Position numbers and translations under genes: made by a program. From the NCBI GenBank assembly GCA_040791665.1, contig JBFNNX010000009.1, forward strand, positions 801,418 through 865,417: 64,000 nt of DNA, in the 5' to 3' direction. A model generated the notes under the pieces. The model had not been told where the DNA came from. It saw nothing but the letters and a program-made list of their open reading frames with translations, and did not search any database. Source of the DNA: Thiodiazotropha sp040791665 (GTDB taxonomy: Bacteria > Pseudomonadota > Gammaproteobacteria > Chromatiales > Chromatiaceae). This document shows positions 9,299 through 18,359 of this stretch, one piece after another; within the stretch, counting starts at the first letter, position 1, and the number at the start of each line of letters is the position of its first letter.

Positions 9299-9460
9299 TA
9301 GGGACGCTTATACAAATCACATCATTTTAGTCAATTCCTCAGCTCCCTCAGCCCAATTGTAGAAATACTCGGGTGTGGCCCGTCAAACACAAACTCGGAT
9401 AGCAATTACACAAGAGCGGCTCACTTCATTGATTCCATCTCTATTCGGGGCTATATTACT

Positions 9461-9488
9461 TTGCTATCAATAGCTTGTTTACTATAGT
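9461..9488 (+). promoter_or_regulatory. Candidate sigma-70 promoter of pilBCD
   Basis: TTGCTA (-35, 9461-9466), 16-base spacer, TATAGT (-10, 9483-9488; five of six). It would give a leader of about 145 bases. Based on consensus only, in an AT-rich region where chance matches are common. Confidence 0.35.
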
Positions 9489-9640
9489 TTATAAATTGAA
9501 TCTGCCAGTTTTGTAGGAAATTCAATCTGCATCACGAATTTTGCGCTCGTGATAAGAGATATTCTTCACCATAGCCTTAAAAAAACCTGTATACCTGCCG
9601 ACATACCTGGAGATATTGCTGAGAGTCCAACAGACGCATA

Positions 9641-11356
9641 ATGGCGACAACAAACCCTAAAATTAATCTGAGCGGTCTTGCACGCTGCCTTATACAAGAC
9701 CGATTGATAAGCGAGGAAGATGCGGAATCGGCCTTCGCTGAAGCCCTGAAGAAGAAGGTGCCATTTGTCTCTTATCTGGTGGAGAACGGCATACTGCAAA
9801 GCATCGACATCGCGGTCTCCGCCTCACGGGGGTTCGGTGTACCCATTTTTGATCTCGATGTGATCGATCCCGGTGTCATTCCAACTGATGCGGTCGGCGA
9901 GAAACTGGTACGCACCCATCATGCATTGCCTATCTTCAGACGGGGCAACAGACTCTTCCTGGCTGTTTCCGACCCCACGAACCACCAGGGTCTTGATGAG
10001 ATTCGATTCAACACCGGACTCGCCTCAGAGGCAATCCTGGTGGAGGAGGACAAGCTAACCCGCAGTATTAACAAAGTGATGGAGGCCCAGGAAACCAGCA
10101 TGGATGAGCTGCTGGATGCCGACCTGGACAATCTGGATATCAGCGGTGGCGAAGACGAGGCGGACAACGACGAATCCAAGCTGGATGTGGATGAGGCACC
10201 GGTCGTACGTTATATCAACAAGTTACTGTTGGACGCGATCAAGCAGGGGGTTTCGGACATCCACTTCGAACCCTATGAATACACTTACAGGGTACGTTAT
10301 CGCCAGGATGGCATCCTGCGAGAGGTCGCCACGCCTCCCTCCAACCTGGCCAACCGCCTGTCAAGCCGCATCAAGGTTATGTCACGCATGAATATCGCGG
10401 AGAAGCGGGTTCCCCAGGACGGACGCATCAAGATGCAGCTCTCCAAGTCCCGTGCTATCGATTTCCGTGTAAACACCTGCCCCACACTGCATGGCGAAAA
10501 GATCGTGCTGCGTATTCTCGATCCCACCAGTGCGCAACTTGGCATTGAAGCGCTCGGATTTGAAGAGGAACAGCAGGTAAAATTTCTGGATGCCATAAAC
10601 AAACCTTATGGGATGATCCTGGTAACCGGCCCTACTGGTAGCGGTAAGACGGTAAGCCTCTACACAGCACTGAATCTGCTGAATAAACCCGAGGTCAACA
10701 TCTCCACCGCTGAGGATCCCGTTGAGATCCAGGTGCCTGGCATCAACCAGGTCAATACCAACGTCAAAACCGGCCTGACATTTGCCGAGGCTTTGCGGGC
10801 CTTTCTGCGCCAGGACCCGGATATCGTGATGGTGGGTGAGATACGTGACCTAGAAACGGCTGAAATCGCCGTCAAGGCTGCACAGACCGGCCACCTGGTC
10901 CTCTCCACCCTGCATACCAACGATGCACCCCAAACCCTGACCCGCCTGGCCAATATGGGTGTCCCACCCTTCAATATTGCCTCCTCGGTGCTGCTGATCA
11001 TGGCCCAGCGCCTTGCAAGACGCCTCTGTGAACACTGCAAGGCCCCAGAGGACCTGCCCCGGGAAGCAATGCTGGAAGAAGGGTTTACCGAAACCGACCT
11101 CAAGACCGATTTTACCATCTACAAACCCGTAGGATGTGACATGTGTACCGGCGGGTATAAGGGTCGTGTTGGTATATTTCAAGTGATGCCCGTCTCCGAA
11201 ACAATGGGCAAGATGATTATGGAGGGCGGCACCTCACTGCAGCTAGAAAAGCAGGCGGTGAAGGAGGAGATCGATAACCTCCGCCGATCCGGCCTGCGTA
11301 AAGTCATGCAGGGGATCACCAGCCTCCAAGAACTCAACCGGGTAACCAAGGACTAA
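9641..11356 (+). CDS. pilB: Type IV pilus extension ATPase PilB
   Basis: 571 aa. An N-terminal MshEN/T2SSE-N region (residues about 10-150) is followed by an acidic linker (GEDEADNDESKLDVDE) and the GspE/PilB ATPase core: Walker A GPTGSGKT at 330-337, Asp box, Walker B and His box. A Cys tetrad LCEHCK...CDMCTGG near residue 465-505 forms the zinc knuckle typical of extension ATPases and absent from PilT. PilB powers pilin polymerisation at the inner-membrane platform. It is followed by pilC after 3 bases. Confidence 0.97.
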   Translation: MATTNPKINLSGLARCLIQDRLISEEDAESAFAEALKKKVPFVSYLVENGILQSIDIAVSASRGFGVPIFDLDVIDPGVIPTDAVGEKLVRTHHALPIFRRGNRLFLAVSDPTNHQGLDEIRFNTGLASEAILVEEDKLTRSINKVMEAQETSMDELLDADLDNLDISGGEDEADNDESKLDVDEAPVVRYINKLLLDAIKQGVSDIHFEPYEYTYRVRYRQDGILREVATPPSNLANRLSSRIKVMSRMNIAEKRVPQDGRIKMQLSKSRAIDFRVNTCPTLHGEKIVLRILDPTSAQLGIEALGFEEEQQVKFLDAINKPYGMILVTGPTGSGKTVSLYTALNLLNKPEVNISTAEDPVEIQVPGINQVNTNVKTGLTFAEALRAFLRQDPDIVMVGEIRDLETAEIAVKAAQTGHLVLSTLHTNDAPQTLTRLANMGVPPFNIASSVLLIMAQRLARRLCEHCKAPEDLPREAMLEEGFTETDLKTDFTIYKPVGCDMCTGGYKGRVGIFQVMPVSETMGKMIMEGGTSLQLEKQAVKEEIDNLRRSGLRKVMQGITSLQELNRVTKD

Positions 11357-11359
11357 CCC

Positions 11360-12589
11360 ATGGCGCCACCGAGAAAGAAAGCAAAGGTAAAATCCCATCT
11401 TTACAAGTGGGAAGGTACGGACAAGAAGGGCACTCGCCTGAGTGGAGAGACCCGCGGTACCGATATCAATATGGTCAAGGCCGACCTGCGACGCCAGGGC
11501 GTGACCCCGCTCAAGGTAAGAAAGAAACCGACCAACATCGCACTTACAAAACAGAAGATCACCAGTGCCGATGTCACTGTCTTCAGCCGCCAGCTGGCCA
11601 CCATGATGGCGGCGGGCGTCCCCATGGTGCAGGCCTTCGACATTGTCGGGCGGGGACATGACAACCCCTCGATGCAGGAGCTAATCCTTACCATCAAGGC
11701 CGATGTGGAAGGGGGTACGGCCTTGGCTGATGCACTGAAGAAACATCCACTCCATTTCGAGGATCTTTTTGTCAACCTGGTCCGTGCCGGTGAACATGCC
11801 GGTGTCCTGGAGTCACTACTGCACAAGATCGCGACTTATAAAGAGAAGACGGAGTCGATCAAAGGCAAGATCAAGAAAGCCATGTTCTACCCGGCTGCTG
11901 TCATCATCGCCGCCATATTGGTCACCACTATCCTGCTGATTTTTGTCATACCCCAATTTGAGTCGCTTTTCTCAAGTTTTGGCGCCGATCTCCCCGCCTT
12001 GACCCGTTTTGTCGTCAACCTGTCTGAACTGGTACGTGCATGGTGGTGGGCGATGCTGGGTGGAGTAATAGCCTTTATCTACTTATTTACCTATATTTGG
12101 AAAAGATCACGAAAATTCAGGCATAACGTAGACAGGATCCTGCTAAAAGTACCTGTTATCGGCATGGTTCTGGAAAAATCCGCTATTGCCCGTTTTTCCA
12201 GAACCCTGGCAACCATGTCATCCGCTGGTGTACCTCTGGTTGAAGCCCTCGATTCCGTTGCCGGCGCGACAGGCAATGTAGTCTATAGTGATGCCGTACT
12301 GCGCATGCGAGAGGACGTTGCAACCGGGCAGTCACTGCAGCTTGCCATGAAACAGCGTAATCTATTCCCCAACATGGTGATACAAATGGTTGCCATCGGT
12401 GAAGAATCGGGTGCCCTGGATGATATGCTGAACAAGGTTGCGGATTTCTATGAAGAACAGGTTGATAACGCGGTGGACGCCATGAGCAGTCTGATGGAAC
12501 CCATCATCATGGTGATACTGGGTGTTCTGATCGGTACCCTGGTCGTCGCCATGTATCTGCCCATATTCAAGATGGCTGCCGTCGTTTAG
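11360..12589 (+). CDS. pilC: Type IV pilus inner-membrane platform protein PilC
   Basis: 409 aa. Two T2SSF domains: the first around residues 70-195 (VFSRQLATMMAAGVPMVQAF), the second around 275-400 (ARFSRTLATMSSAGVPLVEAL), a clear internal duplication, with three transmembrane segments near 175-195, 225-245 and 378-400. PilC couples PilB rotation to pilin insertion. The gene follows pilB by 3 bases and precedes pilD by 40. Full length. Confidence 0.96.
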   Translation: MAPPRKKAKVKSHLYKWEGTDKKGTRLSGETRGTDINMVKADLRRQGVTPLKVRKKPTNIALTKQKITSADVTVFSRQLATMMAAGVPMVQAFDIVGRGHDNPSMQELILTIKADVEGGTALADALKKHPLHFEDLFVNLVRAGEHAGVLESLLHKIATYKEKTESIKGKIKKAMFYPAAVIIAAILVTTILLIFVIPQFESLFSSFGADLPALTRFVVNLSELVRAWWWAMLGGVIAFIYLFTYIWKRSRKFRHNVDRILLKVPVIGMVLEKSAIARFSRTLATMSSAGVPLVEALDSVAGATGNVVYSDAVLRMREDVATGQSLQLAMKQRNLFPNMVIQMVAIGEESGALDDMLNKVADFYEEQVDNAVDAMSSLMEPIIMVILGVLIGTLVVAMYLPIFKMAAVV

Positions 12590-12629
12590 CAGAAACCAAC
12601 GGAATCAACCTGGAAACCAAGTTTAATCA

Positions 12630-13502
12630 GTGTTTGTTATCGACTTTTTACAACATAACAATTGGGCCTTCCTGCTTTGCGTGATCCTGATCGGCCTTGT
12701 GGTGGGTAGTTTTCTCAATGTGGTTATCCACCGTCTGCCAAAAATGATGGAGCAGCAGTGGCACAGGGATTGCCAGGAGCTTGAAGACAACCTCAGTAAT
12801 CAGGCACCTGAAACCTACACGCTTAGCCGACCCGCATCACACTGTCCTGAATGCGGTCATAAGATACGCCCCTGGGAGAACATCCCCATTCTCAGCTGGC
12901 TGGTGTTGAAAGGCCGGTGTTCACAGTGTAATACCTCAATCAGCCCCAGATACCCGATCATTGAAGCAGTAACCGCAATACTCTCATTAACGGTGGCGCT
13001 CCATTTCGGCTTCACCTGGGCCACTCTGGCTGCACTTTTTTTGACCTGGGCCTTGATCGCCCTCAGCGTGATCGATTTCGATGTCCAGTTGCTTCCCGAC
13101 AATATCACCCTCCCCTTTCTCTGGTTAGGGTTGCTGATCAGTCTTGGGAATGTCTTCACCGATCCGCGCACGGCCCTCATCGGCGCCGCCGCTGGTTATC
13201 TCTCTCTGTGGAGTGTCTACCAGCTCTTCAAACGGCTCACCGGCAAGGAGGGTATGGGTTACGGAGATTTCAAACTGCTGGCAATGCTCGGGGCCTGGCT
13301 AGGCTGGCACTATCTGCCTCAGATCATCCTACTGTCAGCCCTTGTTGGCGCAGTCGTCGGTATCCTGTTGATCATAGTGCGTGGACGGGATCGCAATATA
13401 CCCATTCCCTTCGGCCCCTATCTGGCGGCTGCGGGCTGGATCAGCCTGATGTGGGGGGAACAGATAAACACGGCCTATCTGCGCTGGTCCGGTATGATGT
13501 GA
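12630..13502 (+). CDS. pilD: Prepilin leader peptidase / N-methyltransferase PilD
   Basis: 290 aa starting at GTG. N-terminal cytoplasmic loop with two CxxC pairs (HCPECGHKIRPWENIP and GRCSQCNTSISPRYP) that bind zinc, then about seven membrane helices. The two catalytic aspartates are in VIDFDVQLLPD and in GMGYGDFKLL (GxGD protease motif). It cleaves the PilA leader and methylates the new N-terminal Phe. The TGA stop shares one base with the coaE ATG (TGATG). Confidence 0.95.
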   Translation: MFVIDFLQHNNWAFLLCVILIGLVVGSFLNVVIHRLPKMMEQQWHRDCQELEDNLSNQAPETYTLSRPASHCPECGHKIRPWENIPILSWLVLKGRCSQCNTSISPRYPIIEAVTAILSLTVALHFGFTWATLAALFLTWALIALSVIDFDVQLLPDNITLPFLWLGLLISLGNVFTDPRTALIGAAAGYLSLWSVYQLFKRLTGKEGMGYGDFKLLAMLGAWLGWHYLPQIILLSALVGAVVGILLIIVRGRDRNIPIPFGPYLAAAGWISLMWGEQINTAYLRWSGMM

Positions 13503-14107
13503 TGATGGTGATTGCCCTGACAGGGGGCATCGGCAGCGGTAAGAGTGCTGTCTCCTCCCATCTGGAATCCTTGGGTGTTCCGGTTATCGATGCCGATCAG
13601 CTCGCCCATCAACTGGTAAAGCCGGGCTCCCCCGCTCTGCTGGAGATAGAGACCGCATTTGGTGATAATTTGGTGGACAGCAATGGCATCCTGGACAGAG
13701 CCGTCCTGCGCAATATCGTCTTCAACGACTCGAGCCAGCGCAAATGCCTGGAAGGGATACTGCACCCCCGCATCAGGGAAGCGATGGAGGCATGGATCTC
13801 AAGACAATCGGCACCCTATGTTGTACTAGTCATCCCATTACTGTTTGAGACCGATCAGGAATCACTAGCCGACCGGACTCTGGTGATAGATTGCGACGAA
13901 TCGATTCAGATCGAACGGGTACTTAAACGTGATCAGCTAACTAGGAAACAGGTCCAACAGATTATGGCAAACCAGATCGATCGCCAGACCCGATTACAGC
14001 GGGCGGACGATGTTATCGAAAACAGTGGCAGCCTGGATGACCTGATCAAAGCAACCGTGGAACTACATAGCAAATACAAGGATATTGCTAGTGATTCAGT
14101 CAGCTAA
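13502..14107 (+). CDS. coaE: Dephospho-CoA kinase
   Basis: 201 aa, close to E. coli CoaE (206 aa). P-loop TGGIGSGKS at residues 7-15, then VIDADQLAHQLV. It phosphorylates dephospho-CoA, the last step of coenzyme A synthesis. The frame is open far upstream inside pilD, but the ATG at 13502, overlapping the pilD stop, puts the P-loop in its usual place; the next codon is also ATG. The pilD-coaE pairing is common in gammaproteobacteria, but the yacG and zapD genes often found next are absent; the accessory block begins instead. Confidence 0.95.
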   Translation: MMVIALTGGIGSGKSAVSSHLESLGVPVIDADQLAHQLVKPGSPALLEIETAFGDNLVDSNGILDRAVLRNIVFNDSSQRKCLEGILHPRIREAMEAWISRQSAPYVVLVIPLLFETDQESLADRTLVIDCDESIQIERVLKRDQLTRKQVQQIMANQIDRQTRLQRADDVIENSGSLDDLIKATVELHSKYKDIASDSVS

Positions 14108-14344
14108 CAGATCGCTCACCGCGCTATGGTATAAAAAAGCCCATGGCCGTTCAGTTTTGCTTGGTCCTGCCGCTAGACTGTTTAATATGTGTAATAACTT
14201 AACCCATAATTCGGCGAGTTTCAGGGCTATCACCAATTCGTCCAAAACTTTCTCTTGGACGTTCAGTTACTTAGAAGGGCCGACCTGACAGGGATACTAC
14301 TGGACCTATTGGTTTCCTGACCTATAGAGTAGATTTTTACGGAC

Positions 14345-14797
14345 ATGCCAACATTCAATATTAATGGCACGGACTATACCATCAAACCTATTTCGGAGCT
14401 TGTTCGTGCATTGCCGCTCTTTCTCAAAAATGAGTTTTTTAAATATTTAATTGCCAGTGGTGTCGCCTTACTCATCGATGTAGGTTTCCTTTATGTGCTT
14501 ACCGAATTTTTCGGTTTTCACTATCTAACATCAGCAATCTTGAGCTTTTCGCTTGGTCTACTGAGTATATACCTGTTATCAATCACCTGGGTTTTTAGCA
14601 AAAGGCGATTTAGCGAACAAAGGATCGAACTGTTTATATTTGTATTGATTGGTGTTATCGGCCTCCTAATCAATGCATTCGGAATGTATCTGTTCACAAG
14701 CATGATTGGAATTTATTATTTATATTCGAAGGCATTGACCACTTTGGTGGTGTTTAGTTGGAATTTTGGAGCCAGGAAAATCGCTCTGTTTACATAA
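14345..14797 (+). CDS. GtrA-family membrane protein
   Basis: 150 aa with four predicted transmembrane helices from residue about 30, starting with FKYLIASGVALLIDVGFLYV, the typical GtrA/DPMS opening. GtrA-type proteins are thought to flip polyprenyl-phosphate-linked sugars or otherwise assist glycosyl transfer to envelope polymers. It begins an AT-rich three-gene run: the next gene starts 15 bases later. The pairing with an FAD oxidoreductase and a large membrane protein suggests synthesis of a modified lipid-linked sugar, which is inference. Confidence 0.85.
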   Translation: MPTFNINGTDYTIKPISELVRALPLFLKNEFFKYLIASGVALLIDVGFLYVLTEFFGFHYLTSAILSFSLGLLSIYLLSITWVFSKRRFSEQRIELFIFVLIGVIGLLINAFGMYLFTSMIGIYYLYSKALTTLVVFSWNFGARKIALFT

Positions 14798-14812
14798 TTC
14801 AAGTAACAATCA

Positions 14813-16423
14813 ATGAAGAATCAGTACGCAATTATCATCGGCGCCGGACCCGCAGGTCTCACCGCTGCTTATGAACTATTGAAACACACAGACATAATTC
14901 CGCTAGTCTATGAAATGAGCGGCGATATTGGCGGCATATCAAAGACGGTAAATTACAAGGGAAACAGGATTGACATCGGTGGTCATCGGTTTTTCTCCAA
15001 ATCCGACCGGGTCATGGATTGGTGGGCGGAGATCATGCCAATCGAACCGAATCCTCACACTCCTGGCGTATTGAAATCAACCATTCACTACCAAGGAAAA
15101 GAGCGCACGATAGCTACTGGTGAATCCTCGCCTACGGTTTCTGATAAAGACCTGATCATGCTCATACGAAACCGTATTTCTCGCATTTTCTTTACGAGAA
15201 AATTCTTCGACTACCCATTGTCACTAAACTTTAACACCTTTAGCAATCTGGGCCTGGTGCGACTCAGCAAAATCGGAATCAGTTATGTTTTATCGACTGT
15301 CCGGCCAATAAAACCTGAAAAGACACTCGAAGATTTTTTTATCAACCGGTTTGGCCGAGAACTCTATCTCACCTTCTTCAAGGACTACACAGAAAAAGTC
15401 TGGGGTGTTAGCTGCGACAAGATCGATGCCAGCTGGGGTGCGCAACGCATCAAAGGCCTATCCATCACCAAAGCACTACTTCATGCACTAAAGTCTTTGT
15501 TCAGCACTGACAGCAACTCAATCAATCAATCTTCTACAGAGACATCATTGATTGAACGTTTTCTCTACCCGAAATACGGACCGGGTCAGATGTGGGAGGA
15601 GGTTGCGCGACAAGTAGTGCAAATGGGCGGACAGGTTGTACTTAACCATGTAGCTACGTCGCTCTCGGTACGGAACAACCGTGTACTGTCAATCACTTTC
15701 AATGCTAGCGATAGTGAAGAGGAGATAACCATCGATGCCGATTATGTGTTTTCTACCATGCCCATGAGTCAATTGATAAACAGCATTGACGACGATGTAC
15801 CGCAAGATATCCTCGCTATTGCTAATGGCCTGGAGTATCGTGACTTCCTGACAGTCGGCCTACTGCTGAAAAAACTAACTGTTAAAGACACAACAAACGG
15901 CCAAAAAGGTAGATCTTCAGCCAGCCTTCCAGACAATTGGATATATATTCAGGAAAGCGATGTCAAGGTCGGCCGGGTTCAAATATTCAACAACTGGAGC
16001 CAGTACATGGTAAAGGACCCGGATACCATCTGGATCGGCCTTGAATATTTTTGCAATGAAGAAGATGAACTATGGACCATGGACGACAAGAAACTCATGG
16101 ACTTCGCAATAAATGAAATGGAGAAAATAGGATTTTTAAGTTCGCAAGATGTGATGGATTCAACTGTCATTCGCATGCCGAAAGCCTACCCTGGCTATTT
16201 TGGTAATGCCTATAAAGAAATCGAAAAACTACGGCGGTTTACCGATGATATAGAGAATCTTTACCTGATAGGTAGAAACGGCATGCACAAATACAACAAT
16301 CAGGATCACTCAATGTTAAGTGCAATGACTGCGGTGGAGAACATAATTAATGGAGTTACCTCAAAACAGAATATTTGGGAAATCAATGCAGAAGGTTCAT
16401 ATCACGAAGCAAAAAACGATTAG
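14813..16423 (+). CDS. FAD-dependent oxidoreductase (amine oxidase/protoporphyrinogen oxidase/UDP-galactopyranose mutase-like)
   Basis: 536 aa. N-terminal Rossmann FAD motif IIGAGPAGLTAAYEL, followed by the conserved IGGHRFFSKSDRVMDWW, GPGQMWEEVARQV, and a C-terminal FAD-contact block LIGRNGMHKYNNQDHSM. This subfamily, often annotated NAD(P)/FAD-dependent oxidoreductase, recurs beside GtrA and glycosyltransferase genes. The substrate is unknown; a nucleotide-sugar or polyprenyl-linked sugar rearrangement is plausible from the context and the resemblance to UDP-galactopyranose mutase. It is not a heme gene by context. Lower GC than the pil genes. Confidence 0.8.
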   Translation: MKNQYAIIIGAGPAGLTAAYELLKHTDIIPLVYEMSGDIGGISKTVNYKGNRIDIGGHRFFSKSDRVMDWWAEIMPIEPNPHTPGVLKSTIHYQGKERTIATGESSPTVSDKDLIMLIRNRISRIFFTRKFFDYPLSLNFNTFSNLGLVRLSKIGISYVLSTVRPIKPEKTLEDFFINRFGRELYLTFFKDYTEKVWGVSCDKIDASWGAQRIKGLSITKALLHALKSLFSTDSNSINQSSTETSLIERFLYPKYGPGQMWEEVARQVVQMGGQVVLNHVATSLSVRNNRVLSITFNASDSEEEITIDADYVFSTMPMSQLINSIDDDVPQDILAIANGLEYRDFLTVGLLLKKLTVKDTTNGQKGRSSASLPDNWIYIQESDVKVGRVQIFNNWSQYMVKDPDTIWIGLEYFCNEEDELWTMDDKKLMDFAINEMEKIGFLSSQDVMDSTVIRMPKAYPGYFGNAYKEIEKLRRFTDDIENLYLIGRNGMHKYNNQDHSMLSAMTAVENIINGVTSKQNIWEINAEGSYHEAKND

Positions 16424-16435
16424 CACAACCAATCC

Positions 16436-18304
16436 ATGCACCCTAGCCATATCTCGAATGATCAGTCATTTCAATTTGATTATAGTTTACCCATCCTCAG
16501 CGCAGAAAGATATATAGCGATTGCATCCCTGTCGATTATAGTCTGGATTTTTACACATCCCTATCATGGAATTTGGCATGATGCATCACTCTACACAGCG
16601 CAGTCACTGAAAATCCTATATCCCGAAATATATCGGGGTGATATTTTCTTCAAATACGGCTCTCAAGCAAGCTTTACAATTTTTCCATTTATTCAAGCTC
16701 TGGCTATTCAGCTAATCGGGGTTGATAGTAGTGCGTTTCTGCTCACAATCATTGGCCTAACACTTTTTTTTACCAGCACCCTGTCACTTACCAGAACTTA
16801 TCTATCATCGGCTCAAACTGTGCTTTTCCTCATTCTCTTCACCACGCTTCCTGTATTTATAAACCCTGTACTTTATATATTTGAAGTATTTTTAACGAGC
16901 AGAAATTTTTCGCTAGGACTTTCACTTCTATTTCTCAATTTTGTGCTTAAAAGGCGATTCGTTTTAGCAACTGTTTTTCTCCTCATCGCACTTCTGCTCC
17001 ACCCACTTGTACCCTTGGGTGCTTTTGCCATAGCAGTATTTCTACAGAAAACTAAGGTGATATTGACCATTGTCACGCTCGGCCTCCTTTTTTTGGTTAC
17101 TTGTCTTCTATTTTCGATACCTCCAATGAACTTGCTAACCCAAACAATAGATGCAGAGTGGCGAGAGCTAATAAATCAGAGATCTCCTTTTCTTTTTGTC
17201 GAAAAATGGCTGAATAGTGATCTGAGTCTGCTATTGCTAGAAATTTCCATCATCCTAACAGCCAGAGCTTACTGTACAGATAAACTAAAGCAGATCTTTA
17301 ATGCAGTCCTCATCGCCACATCCTTATGCTTAGCTGTATCGCTAGTTGCAAGCTGGGTTTCGAACACACTGCTGATCCAATTACAAACATGGAGAATACT
17401 GGTATTTACCCATATTTTTTCTGTTATCGCTTTTACATGGATCATGACCGCTGCATGGAGCAAGGATAACGGAAAGGTTATAGTGCTTCTTTACTCTTCT
17501 ATGTTCCTTACATTTGAATCCATCGGAGGCTTACCAGCACTGGTGATTCATATTTTTTGGATCTACAGTCTGAAACGCCACTACACTCCCCCTCTTATTG
17601 TAAAAGGGGCCTATGCAATACTGCTTCAATGTGCATTCTGGTATCTCCTCAATATCAATTATATCGACCCAACAAGCATCACAGCTAACCCCATATTTAC
17701 TTACTCCAGCAACATAAAACACTTTCTTTATAGCAGCCCCTTACTAATAACTGCTTATTTAATGGCATTATTTTACTTCTCCAAAAAACGGCAAAAGACA
17801 ATTCTGGTAACTCTTGGCATTACAATAATACTCTTTTTACCTTTTACCATATATTTCTTTGATCAGCGACATCGCAACGCAACATGGAACAACGGAAACT
17901 CAGAGCCCTACATTACACTACGAAATGAAATTCCAGAAAGCGCGACTGTCTATTGTGAACAAGGTGTTGAAGCTTGTTGGCTTTCACTACGCAGACAACA
18001 CTACATGTCACCTAAACAGTCTGCTGGTATCGTCTTCTCGAGAGAAACGGCAATTGAAGCAAAACGCCGTTCCGATCTACTGCTTGATGCAGGCTTTGAA
18101 GACGGAGTATTCCCAAGGCACTGGCATGATAGCAACGTACAAATAACACCAATCCCAAAAGCAGGCGCTTTTGATAGATTATGCCAGGACCCCATACTTG
18201 ATTACATAGTTTCCACATCACTAAACACACCAAAAACACCTGATAAAATTATCGACACACCCAATACGACGATACACATCTATAATTGCTCTATAGCGCC
18301 CTGA
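16436..18304 (+). CDS. Polytopic membrane protein with GT-C-like architecture, unknown function
   Basis: 622 aa. About 12-13 hydrophobic segments span residues 25-475, with an early acidic loop (GIWHDASLYTAQSL) of the kind that carries catalytic Asp/Glu in GT-C glycosyltransferases, and a soluble C-terminal domain of about 130 residues (ATVYCEQGVEACWLSLRRQ) with conserved-looking Cys. I cannot assign a family with certainty. The position directly after GtrA and the FAD oxidoreductase suggests transfer of a polyprenyl-linked sugar on the periplasmic side. AT-rich, rare-codon-rich compared with neighbours, consistent with horizontal gain. Confidence 0.65.
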   Translation: MHPSHISNDQSFQFDYSLPILSAERYIAIASLSIIVWIFTHPYHGIWHDASLYTAQSLKILYPEIYRGDIFFKYGSQASFTIFPFIQALAIQLIGVDSSAFLLTIIGLTLFFTSTLSLTRTYLSSAQTVLFLILFTTLPVFINPVLYIFEVFLTSRNFSLGLSLLFLNFVLKRRFVLATVFLLIALLLHPLVPLGAFAIAVFLQKTKVILTIVTLGLLFLVTCLLFSIPPMNLLTQTIDAEWRELINQRSPFLFVEKWLNSDLSLLLLEISIILTARAYCTDKLKQIFNAVLIATSLCLAVSLVASWVSNTLLIQLQTWRILVFTHIFSVIAFTWIMTAAWSKDNGKVIVLLYSSMFLTFESIGGLPALVIHIFWIYSLKRHYTPPLIVKGAYAILLQCAFWYLLNINYIDPTSITANPIFTYSSNIKHFLYSSPLLITAYLMALFYFSKKRQKTILVTLGITIILFLPFTIYFFDQRHRNATWNNGNSEPYITLRNEIPESATVYCEQGVEACWLSLRRQHYMSPKQSAGIVFSRETAIEAKRRSDLLLDAGFEDGVFPRHWHDSNVQITPIPKAGAFDRLCQDPILDYIVSTSLNTPKTPDKIIDTPNTTIHIYNCSIAP

Positions 18305-18359
18305 ATATCGCCCACCATAAAACAATGACTGACAATACTGTGCATGCCATATAGGAATA

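Larger units (their letters stand above)
9205..9640. other. pilA-pilB intergenic region
   Basis: 436 bases. Contains the pilA terminator (9266-9298), a candidate sigma-70 promoter for pilB (9461-9488) and a 7-bp inverted repeat ATCACGA/TCGTGAT at 9531-9553. No gene is seen. Confidence 0.5.

Noticed and set aside
9531..9553. Inverted repeat ATCACGA/TCGTGAT before pilB
   Set aside because: Seven-base arms only; could be an operator but nothing links it to a known regulator.
13208..13501. 98-codon extension of coaE inside pilD
   Set aside because: The P-loop of CoaE would be misplaced and the ATG overlapping the pilD stop fits the family length.
14239..14261. Inverted repeat CGTCCAA/TTGGACG after coaE
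   Set aside because: Too short a stem, no T-tract; not a convincing terminator or attachment site.
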